Assembly: GCA_943788935.1 (NCBI GenBank)
Contig: CALSSE010000004.1
Coordinates: 52,515-116,514, forward strand
DNA length: 64,000 nt
Origin: an uncultured bacterium
GTDB lineage: Bacteria; Myxococcota_A; Bradymonadia; UBA7976; VGTA01
Reading direction: 5' to 3'
This document shows positions 58,201 to 64,000 of this stretch, one piece after another (position 1 is the first letter of the stretch; every line of letters begins with the position of its first letter). The notes below the pieces were generated by a model, which saw only the letters and a program-made list of their open reading frames with translations, was not told where the DNA came from and did no database searches. A program made the translations under genes and the position numbers.

Positions 58201-59166
58201 CAACCGCTGATCACGGTGATCGGTCAGCTGAGAGATCTGAGTGACTCTGAGCTTGGAGCGCTATGTAGACCTCTGGTTGAACACAGCGTTGAGATCAAAG
58301 CGCTCTTGGAGAAGAATACTCGCCATCTGATCCGCAATTATGCCTTACAGCGGGTCAGTGATGATCAAGTGTCCCCCGCCGCTTTAGAGGCATGTATTGG
58401 CCTCATCCCCTTAGCGGTCGATGAAGATGACTTAGAGGCTAAAAGTCGGCTCTTCGATCTACTTCTCGAAACAGAGCGTCAAGGTCAGTTCTACCGAATC
58501 TCTAAATGTATCGCTGCGACCTTTCCTCTGGATTATCAGAGTCGATATAATGAGATACTCGAGCGCCTTGATGACGATCTCAGGCCCAAGTGGATGATGG
58601 GCTTAGGAGAGATCTCTTCGCAGAGGGTGCTCGATGACTTTAATCCGCGCGAGTTCATGCTTGCAGAGCTGATCAAGTGGTTTAATGAGAGAGACTCAGA
58701 ACTATCCATAAACCCTGAAAACGTCCTCGAACTCTCTACTAAGCTCCTGCAGTATGGTGGCAATGAAGAGCGCGTCTATGTGTATGAGTGGATGAGATTG
58801 AAGCATTATCAAATGATCTCTTACGCGATCGTATGGAGAGTCATAGAGTATGGCCAACGTCCATTAGATGTAGCGCCCCTGAAAGATGAGCTCAATCGAC
58901 TCCGATCACATCGTCGACGATTGGAGCGATCTAGCTCGGTTATCGGCCGCTGGGATATTGGACACCAAGCCCGATATGAGGTTGAACTGCTCGATGCTCT
59001 TCGCCATTTTGGTGATACCAAGTCGAAGGTTAAATTGATGGAGTTGTCTGTCATTGAGCCACAAAGCGACTATGAGCGTGTGGTACAGCGCTGGGCGATC
59101 ACCAAGCTCTCCGATGAGCAGAGGGTCTATTTAGAGATAGATATGGACATTGAATCTGCAGAGTAA
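55255..59166 (+). CDS. Very large membrane protein with HEAT-like helical repeats
   Basis: 1303 aa, ATG with AAGGAG upstream. N-terminal ~210 residues hold about five membrane segments (8-28, 31-52, ~100-122, ~140-160, ~182-200). The remaining ~1100 residues are almost all amphipathic helices in HEAT/armadillo-like pairs (RLRREALTAMVKCLGEHR, VSRGVARALGGL), with no enzymatic motif seen. Cytoplasmic solenoid attached to a membrane anchor; a scaffold is the simplest inference. It follows the kinase cluster on the same strand. Confidence 0.7.
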   Translation: MSRPSILQLVALITYTLVSLWVIFCYHYGLHSLGFYCALALIVVGVMITISSTRRYRQRLNYVEGLEKASHDRDLNGEDSQTALQSHWVDSLGDRGVGFINMLMILVAVPGLLGHASLIPQLSLFAAPSMESHGFGFETWVAFVAIESVGFMGLVFDYFGLDQLSQVADLGDLFSEHWRWFMAAVQVGLLSLAFDIFRRYLDLSAALDRFIQTLSLSGDELKESAAALQSSLRLGEDRDQHRERELLNLYRRDESEAHARVETLARFLMVFPKRRIIKRVVQFIDIKTSRVDTTLGEESQSLLLTALSLAGMRSQIGLITRVNHNVAFRLLSERSNLHLRIAALDTLSGYYAIHQDELPRLSVNEQERMMGLANEQFRVGSAHAISTELSVTYERLCLAASYALASSQQLESALPLLILRYSEAKLLTEESERRLDRLLTHCSIADREIMERVTEVIDAAHREDDLGIEESLDLFSDSVKRLNASHLAAGIEAEPIRESLLQLIMINVLGRANGPGVIRQMVGVLSIIGEERLAQILWSALSAPPQKNKNSRVIAGLIEGVRAHSGLYQRIQALLVDQLCHGQAHDVQRAAQLCFDMSLDDLSPLPSALLLEITHRYHRLAESETVSIQDEEREALITEISHLTCGLSNVRGTPRIRGEVMEVLNELEEGSETSKHLRYNADLLRSMTGDESAFLTLFSAYRGALAYRLAADQFTEGRGEEGNRDETSIISIMRLLDPSLYHSALQWEQTLQRATINDNEPALDNTQIKEISRRLVEEMLPQPSAVKISWFMAFMNGGVTDRLRSQTLQLMRSRLKYLEHTSIDPLTNLAPLEWLFDEAMKRLKGESNASVKKQWLRLIASLALKVRDEERVGRGVALLKRCLKGEESRVNAELRGLSAELLGELGRQYKRLDISLFLVTFYDSLDGALPVAVSRGVARALGGLNDHHAVHFFTIRAEEPMLRLRREALTAMVKCLGEHRAYQPLITVIGQLRDLSDSELGALCRPLVEHSVEIKALLEKNTRHLIRNYALQRVSDDQVSPAALEACIGLIPLAVDEDDLEAKSRLFDLLLETERQGQFYRISKCIAATFPLDYQSRYNEILERLDDDLRPKWMMGLGEISSQRVLDDFNPREFMLAELIKWFNERDSELSINPENVLELSTKLLQYGGNEERVYVYEWMRLKHYQMISYAIVWRVIEYGQRPLDVAPLKDELNRLRSHRRRLERSSSVIGRWDIGHQARYEVELLDALRHFGDTKSKVKLMELSVIEPQSDYERVVQRWAITKLSDEQRVYLEIDMDIESAE

Positions 59167-59222
59167 AACTACGTCAATGCTCTCTAAGGCTAGACGCGAT
59201 AAAAATAGCGAGATATAAGAGC

Positions 59223-59244
59223 GAATCGTAACGATTCCTATAAT
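59223..59244 (+). promoter_or_regulatory. asnS -10 box with overlapping-adjacent palindromic operator
   Basis: GAATCG-TAA-CGATTC (59223-59237) directly precedes a perfect TATAAT (59239-59244), so a protein bound there would sit between -35 and -10. The -35 is poor. Start codon is 28 bp downstream. Confidence 0.5.
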
Positions 59245-59272
59245 AAAGAGAGACTACGGAGAAGAGGAACCG

Positions 59273-60673
59273 ATGACTCAAGTATATGAGATTAGCAAAC
59301 TATTGAGAGGCGAGGTCGCAGTAGAGGCCTCGGTGACTATCCGAGGATGGGTGAGGACCGCTCGGCACTCTAAGGCTGGTTTTAGCTTCATTAACATGCA
59401 TGATGGCTCATGCTTTGACCCGATTCAAGTACTCGTTGATTCCGATTTAGAGGGCTATGAAGACGTATTGAAGCTCAGCACCGGCTGTGCTGTGGTTTTC
59501 AGCGGCCTCTTAGTGGAGTCGAAGGGTAAAGGTCAGAGCGTAGAGCTACAAGCGAAGACTGTAGAGATCGTTGGTTGGGTAGATAACCCCGAGACGTATC
59601 CGATGCAACCTAAGCGCCACAGCATGGAATTCTTACGAGACAACGCTCATCTTCGACCGAGAACAAACCTCATTGGAGCTGTCGCCCGAGTACGAAACAC
59701 CCTCGCTCAAGCCACTCATCGCTTCTTTGCTGAGCAGGGGTTCATGTGGGTACATACTCCCTTGATCACGACCAGCGATTGCGAGGGAAGTGGGGAGATG
59801 TTTCGGGTGTCTACGCTCGACTTTACCAATATTCCACGAGATGAGGCAGGAGGTGTTGACTTCTCTAAAGACTTCTTTGGGGGTGAGGCCCACCTCACGG
59901 TCTCCGGTCAGCTCAACGTGGAGAGCTACTGTTTAGCGTTGAGCAAAGTCTATACCTTTGGGCCTACGTTCCGCGCAGAGAATTCTAACACTCGTCGTCA
60001 CCTCGCAGAGTTTTGGATGATTGAGCCGGAGATCGCCTTCGCCGACTTACAAGATAACGCCGCGCTCGCTGGCGAATATCTACAGTACCTATTCCGCGCG
60101 ACGCTGAATGAGCGTGCTGATGACTTAGCTTTCTTTAATAAGCGAGTAGATAAGACGGTGATTGAGCGCTTGGAGTCCTTTGTGAACGCCAAGTTTGAGC
60201 AGATGACTTATACCGAGGCGATTAAGCGCCTAGAAGCGGCCTCAGTGAAATTTGACTATCCAGTTAAGTGGGGAGTCGATCTTCAATCAGAGCATGAGCG
60301 CTACCTCACTGAAAAGGTGGTAGGGGCGCCTGTCGTGGTCACTGACTATCCAAAAGATATCAAGGCTTTCTACATGCGTATGAACGATGATGGCCAAACG
60401 GTAGCGGCGATGGATGTCCTCGCCCCAGGGATCGGTGAGCTGATCGGTGGAAGCCAACGTGAAGAGCGGCTTGATGTCCTCGATCAGCGTATGGCTGAGG
60501 TGGGTCTTGAGCCCGAGCCTTATTGGTGGTATCGCGATCTGCGTCGCTACGGTACAGTCCCTCATGCCGGCTTTGGTTTAGGGTTTGAACGAGCGGTGAT
60601 GTATGCGACCGGATGTGAGAATATCCGTGAGGTGATCCCTTTTCCTCGTACCCCTAATAACGCTCCATTTTGA
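59273..60673 (+). CDS. asnS: Asparaginyl-tRNA synthetase
   Basis: 466 aa. Class IIb: N-terminal OB fold ([20 protein letters not shown]), then catalytic domain. Motif 2 [21 protein letters not shown] contains the AsnRS-type AENS; motif 3 [18 protein letters not shown] with [22 protein letters not shown] is conserved. An AsnRS means Asn-tRNA can be made directly. It lies upstream of other asparagine-related genes. Confidence 0.97.
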   Translation: MTQVYEISKLLRGEVAVEASVTIRGWVRTARHSKAGFSFINMHDGSCFDPIQVLVDSDLEGYEDVLKLSTGCAVVFSGLLVESKGKGQSVELQAKTVEIVGWVDNPETYPMQPKRHSMEFLRDNAHLRPRTNLIGAVARVRNTLAQATHRFFAEQGFMWVHTPLITTSDCEGSGEMFRVSTLDFTNIPRDEAGGVDFSKDFFGGEAHLTVSGQLNVESYCLALSKVYTFGPTFRAENSNTRRHLAEFWMIEPEIAFADLQDNAALAGEYLQYLFRATLNERADDLAFFNKRVDKTVIERLESFVNAKFEQMTYTEAIKRLEAASVKFDYPVKWGVDLQSEHERYLTEKVVGAPVVVTDYPKDIKAFYMRMNDDGQTVAAMDVLAPGIGELIGGSQREERLDVLDQRMAEVGLEPEPYWWYRDLRRYGTVPHAGFGLGFERAVMYATGCENIREVIPFPRTPNNAPF

Positions 60674-60803
60674 CTTAATAAAGAATATTGGTCTAATAAA
60701 TAATCGATCGCGTCTCAGGGGGCTCTTGAGTTCACTTTCATGACTCAGTCAGTCATTGTAATACCATAAGTATATTTACTGCATGTATTGAGAGGTTCAG
60801 CTC

Positions 60804-61595
60804 ATGTGTCAGCTCATGGGAATGTCTGCGAATGTCCCTACCGATGCCCGTTTCAGCTTCACTGGATTAGTGGAGAGGGCGGGGCGGACCGATATTCACA
60901 GAGATGGCTGGGGGATCACCTTCTATCAAGGAAAGGGTGTTCAAGAATTTCGGGGACTCTCTGCAGGGTCTGACTGTGACGTCGCCCAATTTATTAAAAC
61001 TCAGCGTATTAAGTCAGATATCGTAGTGGGGCATATCCGGCAGGCGAATGTCGGCGCTCTGACTCTAGAGAACACCCATCCCTTTCGGCGTGAGCTGTGG
61101 GGACGATATTTCACTTTTGCTCATAATGGACAATTAGAGGGTGTATTCAGCGACCTCCCTTTAGGCAGATATAAACCTGTAGGGACGACTGACTCAGAGC
61201 ATATATTTTGTTGGTTATTACATCAACTAGAGAGCGCATTTCCTCAGGGAGTATCGACGATGAGTGAGCTGTATCCACTCGTCTATAAGTGCTTGAGTCT
61301 CTTACATGACCGAGGAGTGTGCAATGTACTGTTCACCGAGAGTAGCGCGTTGATGGCTTATTGTTCCAACCATCTTCATTGGATCACTCGTCGCGCTCCT
61401 TTTGGACCAGCGCTCCTCAAGGATATAGAGGTCAGCGTGAATTTCGCTGAAGAGACCACTCCGAATGATGTCGTCACAGTGATCGCGACTCAACCCTTGA
61501 CCACTAATGAAGAGTGGACTCGATTGAGAGCAGGAGAGATGGTGGTATTTGAGAAGGGAGAGCTCACTTATCAAATCGGTGGGGAGGACGTGTAA
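60804..61595 (+). CDS. Class II glutamine amidotransferase-like protein (YafJ family)
   Basis: 263 aa. After removal of Met1 the nucleophile Cys2 is exposed (MCQLMGMSANVP). DGWGITFYQG, VVGHIRQANVG, NTHPF and FTFAHNGQLEG are the Ntn-type GATase II motifs (ammonia channel/Gln-binding residues). It lacks a synthetase domain, so it works alone or with a partner. Target unknown. Neighbours asnS and asnB suggest amide-nitrogen metabolism, by context only. Confidence 0.85.
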   Translation: MCQLMGMSANVPTDARFSFTGLVERAGRTDIHRDGWGITFYQGKGVQEFRGLSAGSDCDVAQFIKTQRIKSDIVVGHIRQANVGALTLENTHPFRRELWGRYFTFAHNGQLEGVFSDLPLGRYKPVGTTDSEHIFCWLLHQLESAFPQGVSTMSELYPLVYKCLSLLHDRGVCNVLFTESSALMAYCSNHLHWITRRAPFGPALLKDIEVSVNFAEETTPNDVVTVIATQPLTTNEEWTRLRAGEMVVFEKGELTYQIGGEDV

Positions 61596-61780
61596 ATCTA
61601 ATCTCTGAGAGAGAGTTAGGTCACTCCGCTTAGCTGATCCCCTAAAGAAGAGGAGACTTTTAGAGCCCTTCGCTCTCTAATGTGAAGAGGAGAAAAGGGC
61701 GTAAATCGTATGCAGATCGGACGCAGACCTTACGCTGACAATGTCAATAAGTGAGTTGGCCTCTAGAAAGAGCAGAGGGT

Positions 61781-63409
61781 CTAAGCGGGCTTAAGGCTGT
61801 GATCTTGAGCGACGATAGGAGCTTTACCGCTTGCTCCATAGTTGGGTAGCACTCGAGCACTCGGGTCATCAACATCGCAGTTCTCCCATGATTTATTAGG
61901 CATCCAAAAGTCGGGGATGAGCTCGCTCCTACCCGGGAAATGTGATTCAAAGATATCTCGGTAGAGGAGTGACTCTTTAGTGAAGGGTTGACCATGAGCA
62001 TAGACGCGTCGACCGCTCTCTAAAGCGTCATCGGTATATGTTCTCTCAGCGAGCGCTTTGAGGAGATCGACCATGCTATGTCCAACGGCGTCACTGAAGG
62101 CAGCTTTTTCTCGATTAAGTATGGGATGAGGGAGGTAGCCACCCTCTTCGAAGGCTCGTCTCAATAGATATTTACCGATGCCATAACTGTTCATCTTTAG
62201 TGTAGGGTCAAGAGACATCACATACTGGACAAAGTCAGGGTCACTAAAGGGGACACGAGCTTCAAGACCATGCATACTGATGCAACGGTCAGCACGTAGA
62301 ACATCATAGTAAAATAGCTCTTGAACACGCTTGGAGGCCTCCTCTTGGAAAGCTGCAGGACTAGGCGCATAATCGGTGTACTTATAGCCAAAGATTTCGT
62401 CGCTTACTTCACCGGTGAGAATCACTTTGATCGGTGTCTCCCTACGGATATACCGACAGAGTAGAGACATACCCATCGAGGCGCGGATCGTTGTGATATC
62501 CCAAGTCTCAAGGTGATAGATGAGCTCCTTTAGATGATCCATTACCTCTTGCTGAGAGAAGAGGTATTCATGGTGATCACTCCCAAGATAGTCAGCCACT
62601 TGGCGAGCGTAGAAGGTGTCTATCGGTCCATCTTCAATGCCCACAGAGAAGGTCGTGATTGGTCTGTCAGATAGTCGAGCAGCGATAGCACAGACTAGAC
62701 TTGAATCGAGGCCACCACTGAGGAGGAAACCGACCGGAGCATCACTCCTTAATCGCTTCTCGACTGCGCTGGTGAGCAGAGCATTAATCTGTGAGCTGAC
62801 TTCATCTAAGTCAGGCTTGATGAGAGGAGGAGCGTCCCATAGCGTCATGTAGGAGACAAAGCGATCTTGCTGGCCATCATAGTAGTGACCAGGAGGGAAA
62901 GGATGTATCTCTTCTTCTCGCTCATCAAGAGCTTTCACTTCAGAGGCGAACATGATCCCTCCAGATGAGGGTCGACAATAAAAGAGAGGTCGAATCCCCA
63001 TGGGGTCTCTACCCGCATACATCGCCGCTGTCGTTGAATCATAAATGGAGAAGGCAAACTCCCCATCTAGTCGTGTGATCATTCCCTCGATCCCGTGTCT
63101 CAGATAGAGAGGGATGAGAGACTCACAGTCAGAGCTGGATTGAAAAGAATAGTCATCGCCGATTTCTCTTCTAAGCTCTACATCATTATAGATCTCTCCG
63201 TTACAGACCACAGTCAAGTGCTGATGTCGGAAGGGTTGTTGACCGGAGTCTGAGAGATCCATAATCGCCAAGCGATGAAACACGAATCGAGCGTCAGCTA
63301 GGCTGAGGGTAATCGTTTGATCGGGTCCTCGATGTTGGATTTTTTGTGCTCTAGTGAAGAGCTGTTCATCAGAGAGCGACGTCCCTGTCTCTGCTAAGAA
63401 ACCACACAT
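61781..63409 (-). CDS. asnB: Asparagine synthetase, glutamine-hydrolysing
   Basis: 542 aa from ATG 63409, which exposes Cys2 (MCGFLAETG); GGAGGAGAAT is the ribosome binding site, ruling out the 4-codon-longer start. N-terminal GATase II: HRGPDQ, RLAIMDLSDSGQQPF, CNGEIYND. Synthetase: PP-loop SGGLDSSLV, LTGEVSDEIFGYKYT, and LEARVPFSD. Makes Asn from Asp, Gln and ATP. Divergent from an AsnC/Lrp-type regulator. Confidence 0.95.
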   Translation of the reverse strand: MCGFLAETGTSLSDEQLFTRAQKIQHRGPDQTITLSLADARFVFHRLAIMDLSDSGQQPFRHQHLTVVCNGEIYNDVELRREIGDDYSFQSSSDCESLIPLYLRHGIEGMITRLDGEFAFSIYDSTTAAMYAGRDPMGIRPLFYCRPSSGGIMFASEVKALDEREEEIHPFPPGHYYDGQQDRFVSYMTLWDAPPLIKPDLDEVSSQINALLTSAVEKRLRSDAPVGFLLSGGLDSSLVCAIAARLSDRPITTFSVGIEDGPIDTFYARQVADYLGSDHHEYLFSQQEVMDHLKELIYHLETWDITTIRASMGMSLLCRYIRRETPIKVILTGEVSDEIFGYKYTDYAPSPAAFQEEASKRVQELFYYDVLRADRCISMHGLEARVPFSDPDFVQYVMSLDPTLKMNSYGIGKYLLRRAFEEGGYLPHPILNREKAAFSDAVGHSMVDLLKALAERTYTDDALESGRRVYAHGQPFTKESLLYRDIFESHFPGRSELIPDFWMPNKSWENCDVDDPSARVLPNYGASGKAPIVAQDHSLKPA

Positions 63410-63557
63410 ATTCTCCTCCATATCTTCGTATATTGTGACAAACGTATATGTACATATTCGGAAGGATTGAGGTGTTGGTCAAAAATTTATTATTATGTAG
63501 GTTAAAATATATGATATTTATATTTTTTACCTATATTAAGTATGGATTTAGTATTTT
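63410..63557. promoter_or_regulatory. AT-rich divergent regulatory region between asnB and AsnC/Lrp gene
   Basis: Two dyads: the perfect palindrome ATATGTACATAT (63446-63457) and an imperfect long dyad TAGGTTAAAATAT...ATATTTTTTACCTA (63498-63533). AT-rich dyads of this size are typical binding sites of Lrp/AsnC octamers. Placement fits autorepression and control of asnB. Confidence 0.5.
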
Positions 63558-64000
63558 ATGGCCGAAAATAAACCCCCACACTATGAAATAGATAACGTTG
63601 ATCGAGGCATTCTGAATCTCCTCCTCTCTAATGCACGTACCTCTTTTCTAGAGATCGCTAGAAAGCTCAACGTCTCTGGAGGAACTGTTCATCAGCGAGT
63701 AGATAAAATGAAAGCGGCAGGAGTGATCACCGGTTCAACTCTAAGAGTGAATCATGAGCGACTAGGTTTAGGAGTCACTGTTCTCTTAGGGGTCCATCTT
63801 CATAAAGCACAGCGTATCGCTGAGACTGTTCAAGCATTACGCTCATTACCAGAGATCGTAGAGGCCTATTACACGACAGGCAATTATGCGCTCTTTGTGA
63901 AGCTCCATGTCTCCTCAATTAAGGCGTATCATGAGTTTTTAGTCGATCGCTTACAGTGCATAGACTCGATTCGTTTTACGGAGTCATTTATCTGCCTCGA
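63558..64000 (+). CDS. AsnC/Lrp-family transcriptional regulator, 3' truncated by window edge
   Basis: 147 codons visible, no stop before the window end. N-terminal wHTH: IDNVDRGILNLLLSNARTSF, FLEIARKLNVSGGTVHQRVDK (recognition helix). RAM effector domain: VTVLLGVHLHKAQ, LPEIVEAYYTTGNYALFVKL. GTVHQRV resembles E. coli AsnC, an asparagine sensor, so asparagine control of asnB is inferred. No strong ribosome binding site precedes ATG 63558. Confidence 0.9.
   Translation, partial: MAENKPPHYEIDNVDRGILNLLLSNARTSFLEIARKLNVSGGTVHQRVDKMKAAGVITGSTLRVNHERLGLGVTVLLGVHLHKAQRIAETVQALRSLPEIVEAYYTTGNYALFVKLHVSSIKAYHEFLVDRLQCIDSIRFTESFICL

Noticed and set aside
51104..59166. Anti-phage defence island
   Set aside because: No nuclease, helicase, TIR, toxin or mobile-element gene was seen; kinase-FGE proteins occur in ordinary signalling of myxobacterial relatives.

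Overview
The window reads as chromosomal DNA, about half G+C, from a bacterium related to the Myxococcota/Bradymonadota (the former delta-proteobacteria). This placement is an inference. It rests on a MopE-like cysteine-rich surface protein with a MYXO-CTERM-like tail, large membrane-anchored Ser/Thr kinases, a kinase fused to a formylglycine-generating-enzyme (FGE) domain, and proteobacterial gene orders such as thrU-tyrU-glyT-thrT-tufB.

Layout. Positions 1-2553: 3' part of a large secreted/anchored protein. 2554-2921: non-coding, with a promoter and a run of hairpins. 2922-4740: parAB. 4756-7143 (minus): permease and alanine racemase. 7231-9037 (minus): umuDC, preceded by short tandem repeats and LexA-box-like palindromes. 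9345-11480: a lipoprotein and ychF. 11568-13715 (minus): ligA. 13844-42882 (minus): one long block holding the alpha, spc, S10, str, rpoB, rplKAJL, nusG-secE, tuf and tRNA units. 43027-45503 (minus): rlmB-proS. 45705-59166: rhomboid-like protein, then two active-looking kinases, a pseudokinase and two novel proteins, one of them a 1303-residue helical-repeat membrane protein. 59273-64000: an asparagine-centred group (asnS, class II glutamine amidotransferase, asnB, AsnC/Lrp regulator).

The transcription-translation block is the most unusual part. NusG is 446 residues instead of about 180 and appears to carry two NGN domains before its KOW domain. RpoB is about 1728 residues, and the extra length lies mainly in the beta-lobe, where four tandem copies of one module replace the single copy seen in E. 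coli. RpoA also has an insertion. Several genes that almost always sit here are missing from their places: rpoC (after rpoB), rplC, rpsN, rpsD, and infA/map/adk. The position usually occupied by tRNA-Trp upstream of secE holds a tRNA-like but non-canonical fold. Together these suggest a remodelled RNA polymerase-NusG interface and a partly dispersed ribosomal cluster.

Start codons were chosen by ribosome binding site and family alignment where the longest frame was too long. rpmJ (37 aa) and the edge-truncated AsnC/Lrp gene were read directly from the sequence. No database search was possible; all family calls are from recognised motifs.
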